A stretch of DNA of 64,000 bases from the NCBI GenBank assembly GCA_035041965.1, contig JAPYMA010000330.1, positions 1 through 64,000 of the forward strand, in the 5' to 3' direction. The notes below the pieces were generated by a model. The model saw only the letters and a program-made list of their open reading frames with translations. It made no database searches and had not been told where the DNA came from. This stretch comes from Anisakis pegreffii. Taxonomy: Eukaryota; Nematoda; Chromadorea; Rhabditida; Anisakidae. A program made the position numbers and the translations under genes. This document shows positions 1-12,836 of this stretch, piece after piece (position 1 is the first letter of the stretch; each line of letters begins with the position of its first letter).

Positions 1-78
1 TTCACAAAGCATCTCGTAAAGACCTGTTCCAACCGGAATTCGTTCATCGTTTAGCACATCAAAGAACCAATTTTTGGA
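1..78 (-). other. Possible coding fragment cut by the left edge
   Basis: On the minus strand this stretch reads open to the window edge and gives a protein-like peptide that includes WFFDVLNDERIPVGTG followed by LYEMLCE. No clean AG acceptor precedes it; the upstream bases are a T-rich tract ending in CC. It does not match a LIM domain or a homeodomain, so I do not assign it to the lin-11 gene lying to its right. It could be an exon of the next gene to the left or chance. I do not recognise the protein. Confidence 0.2.
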
Positions 79-408
79 AAAAAACGCGAAAAATTGAATT
101 TTTTCTCGGTTTCACCCGAAAATTCCCCATTCATTTTTCTCTATTCGATTATTTCACCTCAATTACGTTCTCATCTCTCCAATTCCCACACTCTCTTCTC
201 TTGGTTTCCCTTTTTTTCTCATGCCCTCTCGTGCACCGACTAACTATCTCTTGGTTCACTCTGCCCTGTGCAATCATCACCCAACGAGCAACAAGCGTCG
301 GCAGCTACAGTAACCCTTTGTTTGGGTGCACTAATTTGGACGTGCCCTTGCTATCAATCGCATATGCATCATCGTCATGCATAACATTTCTACGAATGAA
401 TGCATTAA

Positions 409-446
409 AAATAAATAAATAAATAAACAAATAAATAAATAAATAA
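409..446. repeat. AAAT tetranucleotide microsatellite
   Basis: About nine tandem copies of AAAT/AATA, with one interruption (AAAC). Simple-sequence repeat with no coding meaning. Confidence 0.9.
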
Positions 447-1784
447 TCTATTCTATACAAATGAAATAAATCTACATAAATCCAAACGAATTCTCTAAAA
501 AATATCAAAATTAATGATCGATATTATCAGTGATGAAACAAGTCAACAATCTGACGCAATTTCGCACTAAACGTTATCCGTATGAATTTAAAGTTATCCC
601 ACCAAACTGATAGATCAGTGATACCTGTAAATGAATTCAATAAAACCCACAATTTACAATGCTCAATCACAATTCACGTTATATATTACCTTCGAATAAG
701 TGCTGAATGCATCGGAATCGCTTCAAAGAAAATGGCGCATCACGAGAGTTGCAAACGCCTACGATTAGCTAGCAAAAAATCTCAGTCATGCCTGCTTAAC
801 TGCTTTATGAATGCCGAACTTGTGCTAACAGATGAAAAGTGCTGAAACAGTGCAACTATCCCTTCGCTTCTTCACTCACCATCCTGAGGTGGTTATCCTC
901 GATCAGAAGAACAATTTCGATCAGTTCGTTCGAAATTTAAGCCCTGGTAATTCAAGCTCAAATAAAACTGATCTATCAAATGCGCCAACAATGAAATTCC
1001 TAGCAAATAATCAATAGCACTTGCATCTTCCATGATTCTATTGCCTATCCATCATTTGCGCTTGTGTGTGTGTATTTATGCACAATGAATCAATCAAAAA
1101 ACATTCCGACCATTTCAAAGCTTTTTTTCGTTTCTTTCTTCCCCTTTTTTTCTGCATAAATCTTAAATATAAATAAATCTTACACAACCATTCGAGAATC
1201 GATCTCATTTACATATTACATATCACATTGCATTTCCGTCTGGATGGCTTCCTTTTGTTTTCGTCATTGACTGATTCGATATACACCGAAATATATATTT
1301 AAGTGTTCGCTCATATGTTCCGAAGATTCTCTTTGAAGATCATTGTTTGATGCGTTGAAAATACATGTGACTGCATGGCTGGTGGTGTTGCACTTTGTTT
1401 ATTATTATTCGAGAAGAACGTTTTGCTCGAGAGTGAAATGCTTGCTTGCATTGATTTGCAGAGAATTTATACTTTTGCTTACGTATGCGAAGATGATGGA
1501 TATATTTCTTTGATTAATACAAATTTTCAGTCATTCACACAAATTCTCGAGCACATTCGTATTTGTACACACACAATAATGATAATAGTAGAATTTACCT
1601 ATTCTTAGAGATTACATTCATAAATTTTGCAGCATTCGAGCACTGGAGTACAATTCTATCATTAGAACAATATTCGTTGTATATTTACTAGCTTTATGAG
1701 TGTCTGCAAAGCTATCAAAAATTGCGTTTCCATAACAATGCTGGATATTGTGGCTGTATGAAGAAATATCCACCGAAACTTGAC

Positions 1785-1855
1785 TAGCGTAAGGCTGAGG
1801 CTCAGCATCATCGGCCTGAGCCCAATTGCTTTAGGGTTAAGCTTAGGCTTGAGCT
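1785..1855. repeat. Degenerate TTAGGC-like interstitial repeat
   Basis: Contains a run of near-copies of the nematode telomere hexamer (AAGGCT, GAGGCT, TTAGGG, TTAAGC, TTAGGC, TTGAGC). Part of it is in inverted orientation (GGCCTGAGCCC). Similar patches occur near 11545, 12918 and 32800. Confidence 0.5.
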
Positions 1856-4800
1856 CAGTCGAATTTGATGTTTTGAATTTTTTACTCTGTACCACTTCGA
1901 TAAGAATATAATTACAGTTGCAAATATGAACGCATTTGTAAAAATTTGCAATGATCAAAATTCAGTTTTTTGTGGCTCTTTTTGGTTTGTTCTTATGAAT
2001 GTTCGAAATCACTGATACTAAGAGCAATAGCAATAAATTATGTAAAGAAATATTTCTAAAAAAGGTCACCTCAGCATAACGAAATATTTATGAGGAATAA
2101 AAGAAGAGGTGAACGACGACTTATATGGTATGACCTTACAAGACACAAAAGAGTAATCGCATAAAGTAATCATTTTAAATGACGTTAATTGATTTTTACG
2201 GAATATCCTTTCTTTGATTAGGAAATTCCTTAAGCAATGATTGAAAAGGTGGTATTGTTTAATTTGAAACTGTCTTATTGCGTTCATTCATAAAAATAAT
2301 TTTCTGAACAACCATTCCAAAGAATCAAATTGGTTTTCACTGATCAATGTTAATTGGTAGATATTCGATTTTATTAGATCATAAAAGAGCGCCATTATAA
2401 CTGCATCATTAAGGCAGATATTGTGGTCGTTTCAATACTAGAAATGACTACTGCTGTGACCGAAGAAATGAGCATGCATATACCTGGATAGAATTAATTT
2501 TATAGTCTTACTGCTAATGACAGCAGTAAATTTCATTATTATTGCTATTATTCAATGGATGTTTGAGCGAATAACTAAGTTTAACTTCAAGTTATTCATC
2601 TAATTCAATGAATAACACAAAACATGGAAGTTTTCAAGGCAGGAAACAACCAATGCTGGCGTGAGAAAAGGTATGACAATCGAAAAACACGGGCGTGGGA
2701 TCGAATTGTATTGAATACTTCTTGATTAGGCATAATAAAGCACAATAAGCTGCTATCGTGCGGATTTTTTCCGGTAAACTGATGAAAGTTCCAAATTATT
2801 GCACTGTCAATAAAAATTGTAGCAATATCAATGAGTATAAGAGTGTTAGTGGTGATAAGCTGAGCTGATATGATTTTGATGATAATGGTATCGTGGTCAC
2901 TACTGATAATGATGAGATTGCGATAAGCAATCGTTGCACCCTAAGAATATCCTTTTCAAATAAAATCTCAAAAATAGCGCATTCGTCCCCTCCGATTCGT
3001 TCACTCGAATTGTAATTAATTGAAAAATTCACACCCGAACGATTATCTGCAAATGAATAAGTGAGCGCTATGATGAAAGAGATAAAAACGATTTCAGTGT
3101 GTTGATCATTTGCACATTAAGCATCTTGAGAAGAGGGAAACAAAGCTGAGTAATCAATTGAAGAGGAAACGATGATCGGAAAGATTTGGCAAGAACTGGT
3201 AAGAGACGAAATTTTTAGCGAACGACGATTTTAGAATTAATCGACGACAGAACAGAGATAAGAGTTGAAGGGGTTTGAGGAGGAAGAGAGCGGGGCAGGA
3301 GGGATGAGGTGTCAGTCATTGTGGGGTAAATCGTGCGAGAACAGAATTTGATTGCTTGCAGATCGAGTGATGACAAAAGGGATGCATGTATATCGTTGAC
3401 AGCAACGAATGTCATTCAAATAAGAGGATCAACGTTGCTGATTAAAGTGGTTAAAAGGGCAGATGTGGCTATAGGAAAGATCTTAAACGCTCTTTTGGCC
3501 GTGTGATGATGAGGTGTTAATATCTTCTCATAATTGAAGATTAAGATGAAGCGGGAGATATGAGATCTTCAGTGCAAATACCGATTAAACACGTTACTCC
3601 AAGCTTGCAGTAATGTACTATCATCTACGACAATAATAGTAAACAATGGCAATAATGATAACATAATCAGTCAAAATCAGCGAATTTAAGATAAGTCAAA
3701 AGTATCCTTCCAATTTCACCCGTCTTGTGAACTGCAACAAATGAAGAACTATTTGAGATGTGCAGAAGAGAAACTGCGCTTGAATTCGGTGTCAAATTCA
3801 GAATTTAATAAATTCAATTAACATTTCACAGCTGAGAGATTATCGCAAAGGAACACATGCATGCATGAGTTGCGTTGAATAGTTGAAAGCAAAAATCGAA
3901 TAGTTATTTGAGGATAAATGTTAATATTGAGTAGCATATTGTATTGTTGTTATTGTTGCTGTGCTGCTGCTGCTGCATACATTCAATTAATTGTTCTCAT
4001 TTGCATCTACTCGTCGATTTGCACGAAACAGCAGCAAACAATGACAATATTCAAAACACCTCTGCCGCAATATCTTGTACCTCTCACTCAATTATGAAAA
4101 ATATCTTTTCTCCGGAATATTTCTGCATTCAAAACGAATTTTATTAGTATTCATTCAGATGAAACCAATTTAACGTGAAGTTCAAGGGATTTCAAGGGAT
4201 ATGAATATGAAATTCTGGTAAGATGAATCAAGTCTATCGAAGGGGAAACGACCAATAATCAATGAACGATCAACAGAGTGATAACGTTCACGAACAAATG
4301 TGAAATAGTTAAATCATGACTAAATAGGTAATAATCGAAGAACAGTTGAATGAATTTTCAGAAGAACGATCAAAACAGAAGATAAGATCAACGAAAATAA
4401 GGCTTATTAACTAAGAGTGCATGCGTATCAGCACAATACCATCGTCAATTGCTCTTATGCAATAATACCGTAATAACACTCCTAATGAGCATTAAATCTG
4501 TGCGCCTGCATACGTTAGATAATCTCTCTTCACCGTAATCAGCATCAATATGACCTCTGACCTTACATCACATACGCAATAATGTACGGCAATAATTAAA
4601 GTGATTAACGCTTTTTATAGAATAATTAATCTGGTAATATGCATTTAACATATTGTCCACGGTTAACTACGAACGTAAAATCAAATCTGACATCATAAGA
4701 AGATTGATTTTTCAGTTTTGAGAATGATAAAAAGGCACGAACTCCGCAATCGTCGATAGAATACAACAATAAATAAATAATTCATATAGAGTCGAATTCC

Positions 4801-5529
4801 TCTGGCTGATAAACAGATAACAAACTTGTCTTATCAATCTCTTTAGTACTGTCATCATAAACGCCAAATTTAAACAGCAATTAGAAAAATTGCCTTATTG
4901 ATAAATCCTTGACAGTAATGATAACGAATGATAAACAATACTGAATATTAGTAATATATTGTAACGGTGAATAACACTAAATGATAGAAATAATTAATGA
5001 ATAATTAAAACTGACCAGAATTGGCTAAATAATCATGTTTACAGACGAATCGATTTCCATTCAAAATGTACAGCTGTAAAAAGAGACAAAGCAGTTGTGA
5101 GGGATAAACTATTTCATAAACGTATCTATCATGATCAGATCGGATAAACGTTATGAATATGAAGAGTTTATAAGTGAGTGCAGTGGTGTTTAGGATGTCT
5201 CTGGAGAGGATTTCTTGGAAGGGACATCATAACTTACATCAACTTCTTTTACTTATACATCACTCAACATTTCACTAAGTTTTGTCTTCGTTCTGCATAA
5301 ATATTTCCACTACATCATTGATCCATTTATGTGAGCACATAACTTCATCATGTGAAAATTTCGTTTACAGGGCAATTATGAACGAGCATCAAGCAGTCGG
5401 GATTGTATGGAGTGAATAAGTCTCGAGTTCGATTATGTACTGCACAAGAATTTAGCTACTATCTTCGATGTTCGCAGAATAGATAGAAATGATAATAATG
5501 ATAGTGCAGTGATAAGAATAATGAATTAC

Positions 5530-8224
5530 CTGCTCTCCGGTGTCCAATTTTTTCTGACAAACAGTACACTGAAAGCACTGTACATGGAAGACTTTGTCAC
5601 GGGCACGTCGCACTAAATCATTTCTATCCAACGCTACATTACATCCGGCGCATCGAGTTCCGAATCGCCTTAAATGCACCGATGCTATTAATGGTATCCG
5701 AACCTCTTTGCCCTCTGCAATGCAGGAAACAACTTACATGTCAAAGATGATTCCCGTGTTGGGAAGAATTTTTACTTCTTACGTTTGATTTCGTGACATT
5801 CACGACTTCGATACTGATGATTTCTTAAAAAGTTTAAGAAGAAGTTCCCGTATTCTCTCTGGATCACCAATCTGATGTCGGAGTTACCGATAGTAATGAT
5901 AATGTGATATTGATAAGACATGTGGTACTACTGATAATATAAAAATAATGAATTTGATAACAGCAATCAAAATTGTAACATGAATGTTCTAATAATCACG
6001 ACTTTGATGTGTATTGCTCTTCAGCGAGTATCAAATCACAGCTGAATTTCATGAAGAATGTCCTAAGCGAATGGCAACATAGAGATCAATTGCAATCGTT
6101 AAGACAATGATATATTAACTGAATAAACGCGAGAGTGGAATGAAATCTGAACAGTCGCTTTCATTTAGAAACCGAATTTCGATTATGCTTGACTGAAATT
6201 TGCTTGTAATCACTGTATCTTAACGGATTTTATCAACACTTTCATGAATACGAACTGAAAAAATTTACGATTTCATAAAAACTTGCTGCGATTTTTTCCT
6301 CTTTTTGTAAAAATCGCGTGAAATTTCTGGATTTTTCACTCATAAAACATGAAAATTCCCTATAACCAACTAATTACTATGTACTTTTTCAATGTTGTGG
6401 AAATATTCAATCGAAAAAGCAATAAAAAGTTCATGATAAAATTGAATATTCATGCAAGTATGCGCACAATGAGTATAAGTGTGAGCGTGAGCGCTGGAAG
6501 GAATTTCTTCTTTTTTTTTGGTGTTGTTCAGTTGTTATTTTGTATGAGTTATATGCTGAATATGTACGTGAATGAGTGAGAGTGAACGCAGCCATTGTGA
6601 TGTCCCAAAAGGATAAAAGTTAACAAAAATGATAAACGACTTTTCAAAGAAGACCAACGAGAAGTCAATCCCAGTTTAGTTTTATCTTCAACAACACACA
6701 CACACAACGTCTACGTCGAATATTAGCAAGCATTCGAACGTATTTTACAACTAAACGCAAATCTGAATCAAATAAAAACTGTTCAATACTTTCAGCGAAT
6801 ATCACACTATTGCTTTCATATTCGTGGTACTGTTCTCGCATTTATAATGCATATATACGTTTAACGTTTAGGAAACTCTTCATGGAATCAGATCTCGGCA
6901 TGTAGCACTTTGTGTTCAGTTTAGGTTTACGCTCCCAGTTTTGAGGAAGTATTATTTCGGGTTCATTGTTAAAGTGATAAACATGGTCGCAGCTTGGAAA
7001 ATTTTCGAATTCAAAAATTTCAATATCAAATGAGAGTTTAACATATTTAAGAAGACTCTCCAGAAGAATTGAATACAGACAATAAATAAATAACTATTGT
7101 ATAGTTTGATATGGAGGAGATCATATGAATAAACTGATATATTCAAAGCCAAAGAGGGTACGAGGTGTAGGGCTGTACTTTTCCTTTCAAAAATGGGAAA
7201 AAAAAACAAATCGGGAGAAGACGACAGATCAGCTACAAGCGAACAAATTAACCAAGAAAATCTACCTGAACCTCAGTCTAGCGCAATATTTTTCATCTCA
7301 ATACGAATAATTTTTTGGATTCAGACCATCTTCAGGGCTGTACCCCTCTCCCTCGGATCACTTCTCGTCCCTAGATATGCACAAATATATTCTCTATGTG
7401 AATGTATGAATTTGAATATGAATGCATGAAAGAATTTGACTTCGTCTATTTGTTCGTCTCATATGGCATCACTAGTAAATAATCCATAAATCGCATTGCA
7501 CATCTGTGCACAGCACAAACCAAAACTGGTAAAACCGCACTTAAGCCGACAATACATAACACGCGCACTACTCACTTGTCAACTTTTCGATTGTCGTTCA
7601 TCAATTCAACTTTTACATTTCTGATAACCACATTGACATTGCGATATCGATAAAAGCGCTATTAGACTCATCGCTATCACCAGTATCGCCTCACAATCCG
7701 ATGATTTTTCTCGATTTCTCTCACAATCAACAGAACAATGATAGACTTATTCAAGTTTAGTTTTTCTTCGACAAGTTTTGAAATTCGATCGAACGATCCA
7801 AATCAATGAACTGGGCACTAGATGGAAGTGGAACTCTTAGACTGTTTTGATCGTCATTCAACAAACTTCTGCTATTCTCAATAGAACTTCACAATTAATT
7901 CATTCACCGTCAGAAAATATTCTAATTCCTAACCTAAAATCACGAAAATGATGGTTCTTTTTTCGAGAATGTCTCAGTGAAACTGAACGAAAATGGGCTG
8001 GAAAATGGGATGAGCAATTGAGACTTGCAAACAGACAAACCTTGAGAAATCCTGTCGACATAAAATAAGACCATCCCTAGAGAAGCAACTATCAGTTAAG
8101 GGCTCTTTACAGTCAACACACTGTATGCATGATGCATGCCATGTCTTATCAAGCACATGAAAGACATATCGGTCCAATATTGCTCTGTTACAGCCTCCGC
8201 ATATTGCCATCGCCAGATCAATTA
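5530..8224 (-). CDS. lin-11: LIN-11-type LIM-homeobox transcription factor, LIM-domain exons (partial)
   Basis: Two exons are visible. The first, 8224..8041, carries all of LIM1: CGGC, then [19 protein letters not shown], then [16 protein letters not shown]. It ends at the donor AAG|GTTTGT. The second, 5668..5530, starts after TTTAAG and carries the first half of LIM2: [34 protein letters not shown]. It ends at CAG|GTAATT. The split arginine codon joins in phase across a 2.4-kb intron. The peptide is closest to C. elegans LIN-11 as I know it ([17 protein letters not shown] and [18 protein letters not shown]). LIN-11/Lhx1-type proteins are nuclear; their paired LIM domains bind partners and their homeodomain binds DNA to set neuron and vulval fates. 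The second half of LIM2 and the homeodomain were not found and should lie left of the window. The N-terminal exon is unresolved; the LIM1 exon needs a one-base overhang from the exon before it. Confidence 0.88.
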
Positions 8225-9117
8225 CTGATTAAACTGATCAGATCAATGAATACAAGTGATTGATTTGATTGTGCGCACAACTGATTTACTGTATATTCAA
8301 TTGTTGAATCTCCTTTTACCTCAGATGTGAATATTCCCAGTATGAATGACACATACTCCTCAACGCATTCATTAAAGTTGATCCTGGAATTAACATTACT
8401 ATTCATATAAACATTATTAGTAATAGTAGTATTTTTATGATCATTGCATTACATCGTGATTGCTAAGGTAGAATTATCATTACGGAATTGTCACAATGTT
8501 GTTGGTATTGCTGTTATTATTATTATTAGATTCTCCTAATAATTTTATCAAATATCACGAAAAGCAAATTAAGCGATAAGAATACGCTGAACAAATCCGA
8601 AATTCAGAAAACAATAAAATCATATGAACATATCACTAAAACTATTATAACTGATGTTCACAAGAGAATACACATCTAAGCCAAAATACGGTGATAGCAA
8701 TCACAATAACAATAATAACAGTAATACATTTACAATGGCATTGTATCAGCAGCAGTAATAATACCACTCCTAATTAAATGTACAGTACTGAATAAATCTG
8801 CAGTAATTCTCAAAACAATGATGGAAATGAGGATTGCATCGCGAATATAAATATTATCGGTCAAAATAACCGAACCATTGTATAATGAGTCAAAACCCTT
8901 CAAAATACTGCCGATATTCACATGCATCGCGCAGATACGTATCTTCATGAGACTGCACCTCATCGAGAGAGAGACTGTGGGCGGAGCTTCTTCTGGTATA
9001 CGGTAGCCAGTGCTCACCGCATTATCTGATACGAACATTTAGTCTGCATTTGAGCACATTTTCGACTAGACTAGGGAATGTGTACATTTATATTTATTGA
9101 CATTTATTTTATATATA

Positions 9118-9170
<53 letters not shown>

Positions 9171-9432
9171 TATTTATACATATTTATATTTTTATATACT
9201 TACTCTCATTCACATTTTATAATTAATCATTGATTATATTAAACAGTAGATTATGTTTGATAAAATCATTTATATGTTAAATTTATAAGCATTAGTTCAG
9301 ATACTTATGTTCATGTTTATAACTGTATATGTAATCGGTTACGGTTCAGGTAAGCTTTCAAATCATTTCTCGACGAATGAAATCGTTTATCTGCTCGTAA
9401 TAATATGAAATTTGAGTCAGAGGTACATACCT
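8225..9432. other. Probable lin-11 5' intron
   Basis: Lies between the LIM1 acceptor (TTTAATCAG on the minus strand) and the candidate upstream exon. It has scattered short open frames but no domain, and a TA dinucleotide run at 9119-9165. Confidence 0.4.
9119..9165. repeat. TA dinucleotide microsatellite
   Basis: An uninterrupted (TA)n run of about 23 units, inside the presumed intron upstream of the LIM1 exon. It also forms a perfect self-complementary tract. Confidence 0.95.
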
Positions 9433-9629
9433 AAACAAGGCCAGCGTTGGAGTGTTGATCATCATAAACTTCTTGGTATACGACAAAAGGACCGTGTTGA
9501 AGTGATGCTTCTTCGAATGCACTGATAAGCTGTGAATTCATTGCTTGATTGCGTTCAGATTCACAGTCCTCCTGTGAAGTCTCCACAATGGAATTTGAGG
9601 TGTTTTGTTGTTGAAAATGAAATGAAAAT
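9431..9629 (-). CDS. Candidate upstream exon, possibly the lin-11 N-terminus
   Basis: A well-formed acceptor (TTTTAAACAG) opens at 9629 on the minus strand. It is followed by 65 open codons rich in Gln, Glu and Ser (QQQNTSNSIVETSQEDCESE, then ISAFEEASLQHGPFVVYQEV). An in-frame ATG begins MNSQLIS. The frame ends in TAG, which directly abuts a strong donor-like GTATGT. If this is a lin-11 exon, it must leave one base to join the LIM1 exon. Several internal phase-1 GT sites could do so, for example the one inside GACTGTGAA, but none is clearly right. It could instead be the last exon of another minus-strand gene. LIN-11 N-termini are poorly conserved, so similarity cannot decide. Confidence 0.35.
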
Positions 9630-10990
9630 CTGTTTAAAAGAAAGAAATCGTCAGTGAGCACTAAAAGAGACAATCAATCACGTAATCACTTGCAACTAAT
9701 CTTCGCTAATCACAAATTTATCCACTACTCAACTAATCCTTCGTTCAGAATAACGGTCATGCTCGCTTAAGAACTGAATCCTTTTTTGCTGGTGTTTATT
9801 TGATTGTGCAATAGCGTTGATATTATTGCATTTTGCGTAGAGTGCGTTCGAAACAATAAAACGAACTAATTCAACTCGAACAAATCGCTATCTCTTCGGA
9901 AACAACATTATTCCCATAATAAAAATGTTCGACAATATTTTCAGTTATGCAAAAATGCATTGCACACAATTCGATACGATCCTATAAAAGATAATTGTGA
10001 TGCGATCATTATTTTTACGGTTGCTTGTCGAATGTACTTCAGAATGTGTTCAGCAGTGTAACTGCTCGTTTCTCTTTATTCAGCGAGAATGTTCCATTAT
10101 TATTGGTGAAACTATTATCACTTTTAGTATTATAATCGATATTACTGTCGTTATTATTCTCATTATCATGGTTGAATCCATCAATCCAATCCAAAAAAAC
10201 GATATCTTGAAATCGCACTTCATTTAGAAACTCTGCATTACTAATTTTATCACCTATCTTTATTAGCACTGCTATTTTGTCATAACAATTTGATCGTGAA
10301 ACTCGGATCAGTATGTGAAAGCCGATTATATCATCATTATCATACTAATGCTATCACATTTTTATCATAAACAGCTTGGTTATGGAGCTTGTGATTAGTA
10401 TGAATGTGTGAAAGTCGAGATTACATCATATCATTGTATCCATTATTATCACAATAACGATATGTTTATCAATAATGCTTTCTGTAAGTGAGTTCTATTT
10501 TTGCACTGCACGTTCATGACTGTCAAGCATCAGAAACTTATTCGTTCTTCCGCACGACCCGTTCAAGACATCCTCATCTCAACGAACCACTTCAATAAAA
10601 TCGCAATTGCACACTCCGAATGCAAGAAATGTTATGAATATGTTGAAATGCGTTTGCAACGATATAACAAAATGACGAAAATTTGATAGTCCCAAGCGAG
10701 ATTTCGTTTGCGTAATTCAGAAGTGAATTAAACTGATAAAAGATAATGATGATATATAAAGTTATACGATATCGATTCAGCTGATGTGTGAGTATCTTAA
10801 TTTTTCACATTAAATATACCAGATAATGACATTAGATAAAGCATATCTTGCATAATATCACCACTGCACACTCACTCTTACGATTAGGATTCGTCAAATT
10901 TCTTTCGTTGCTTCTTTTTACGCTTCTTCATTCTTATCTGATCGAGATGAACGATATCTTAAAGTGTGGTTCCATCCAGAGACTCATCCG

Positions 10991-11092
10991 ATATTCGGGG
11001 GATTTTCAAGGATTACTGATGGATTCACGACAACATTCATGGATATTCAGGGACTTTCAAGGATTACTGCTGGATTTAAGACATCACGACCT
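10991..11092. repeat. 51-bp imperfect tandem duplication
   Basis: CAAGGATTACTG occurs at 11007 and again at 11058, exactly 51 bases apart, within two related units. The period is a multiple of three, so both lie in the same frame of a 106-codon open frame. That frame has no other sign of coding. Confidence 0.6.
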
Positions 11093-11484
11093 GTGTAAGA
11101 CGACGCACTGTAGCAGCAGCACTCTCGATCAATATGACGCTCTACAGAAAGTCTTAAAAATGGATTAGTTAAACTGAAAAAGTGCTGAACAAAAATGATT
11201 ACACATTATGTGTAGTCAGAACCAGCATAGTTCGTTGAAATATCATATCATTATTTGTATCAATTTCATTTTTGTGTTTTCATTTCATATTTATTTATTT
11301 CTATGTGTAATTCATTGATGACTGAGAAATATTTTGTTTTTGAGCGACATTCAATGAACTTTTGATGTAATCAAATGAATTTTGCTATGTTATAGTGAGA
11401 AATTGGAGCATGAAACGATGCATCAACTGTTTTATTCATATCAATTGAAAATGCATCGAACGCGAACTTTTGACGGTTGCAATG

Positions 11485-11718
11485 AACTGGGCACTTCTAG
11501 TGTTTAGAAGCTGAATCGCTAACAGACACGCAACGACGGTGAGGCTTGGGCTGATGCTCAGGCTCAGGGTTAGGCTGGATTCATATCGAGATCACAGATG
11601 AGCCTCATGTAGGGCAGAGACTAACCATGAAGACCAGATCTCTGCTCTGTTTACTTTGGGAGGTGTCTCAGCACAATGTAGCTGCCCCTAATCAGCAAAA
11701 GTGCCCGAGTTCTGCCAA
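11485..11718. mobile_element. MITE-like element with TTAGGC-like core
   Basis: The left end has GAACTGGGCACTT. The right end is the reverse complement of GAACTCGGGCACTTTTGCTG, so the ends form an imperfect terminal inverted repeat. In between is a run of TTAGGC-like words (GAGGCTTGGGCTGATGC, CAGGCTCAGGGTTAGGC). The ends resemble those of the block at 32696-32932. No open frame for a transposase is present, so it would be non-autonomous. The exact borders are uncertain. Confidence 0.45.
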
Positions 11719-12836
11719 CGACATTCAATCTTCAAACGGTGGAAACATCTAATTGGAAAGTTTATGCGTTAGCATAACACTATCTCCTCTTTCCTCCTGC
11801 TCCTCCATCCTGAAATATAAACTCCTTCAGATAGTGAGTAGGGGCATGTATGAGTTATTGTGATAACTATATTGTATTCTGTTAATTTGATTACAGTTTT
11901 ATTGTGCTTCATTTGATTGCAATTTATCACTTCATTAATGACAAATGTTTACTAAAAGGACAATAAATTTATTAAATAACTCATCAATTACCATCAGTAA
12001 AAATCGGCGGTTGAATTTCTTGTGTATCCGAGCGATTTGCATGAGTCAAATGAGTTATTTGGAAATTTTTATGAATAATATCTCAAAAAACATTTCCCAT
12101 TTTTCTCATTCAGAATTGAATTTTTAAAATTTTCGGAGTGAAATAATTTCATTGATACTGAATGATGAATCAAACAGAAATAGCCTGCAAATTACCTGCG
12201 AATTACACAAAAATGAGTAACTTCCTCCCAATGGGGATCCCTAATCTGGAGATATCAAGGCCACTTTCATGCAATATTTTCATGCATTTTTGTTCTGTTG
12301 ATAGAAAATGCACTTGTTATTGCTAATTATCAAAACAGTCATATTCATTTCAATGTTCATTGCCCAAATTCAATTCACTTTTGTAATTCACCCAAAACTT
12401 ACGCAGAAACTGTGTGCGATTGAGCATTTCGAAAAGCTTCACGATAAAGTTGGCGATTCACGACATTATATCAAAAGTTTGGTGGAATGAGCACCCATAA
12501 TATTAGCAGTTGCACCTCAATGCTAATCCATATTGCAATTTGTTTACGGCTTTTCGGGCTTTTTTCTGATCGGGATTAAAATTTTTTTAATTTTGAGGTC
12601 GTATTTGTAGACCTGGAAGTAAATTTGCAAGAGAAACGAAAAATTCAACATTGAGAACGATCATTTCATCCGTTTACGAAATCGAAAAACTTTTTCAGTG
12701 AATAAGTGTGTGATACTAGTTCGTCATCATTTCATATTTTCATTAATATTCACCATCCAAAATCACCGGGTGCCGTGCGTCGGCCGGAATTTTTTGATTT
12801 TTAACAATTCCCACTGACGTTTGTAATTCACACAAA

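Larger units (their letters stand above)
79..5529. other. Long stretch without a recognisable exon (lin-11 intron or intergenic)
   Basis: Both strands carry only short open frames with no domain I recognise. I looked on the minus strand for the second half of LIM2 and for a homeodomain recognition helix (WFQNRR type) and found neither. Simple repeats include an AAAT tract near 409-446 and a short GT run near 1065. A degenerate TTAGGC-like patch lies near 1785-1855. The stretch is probably a long lin-11 intron, but this depends on the missing exons lying further left. Confidence 0.5.
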
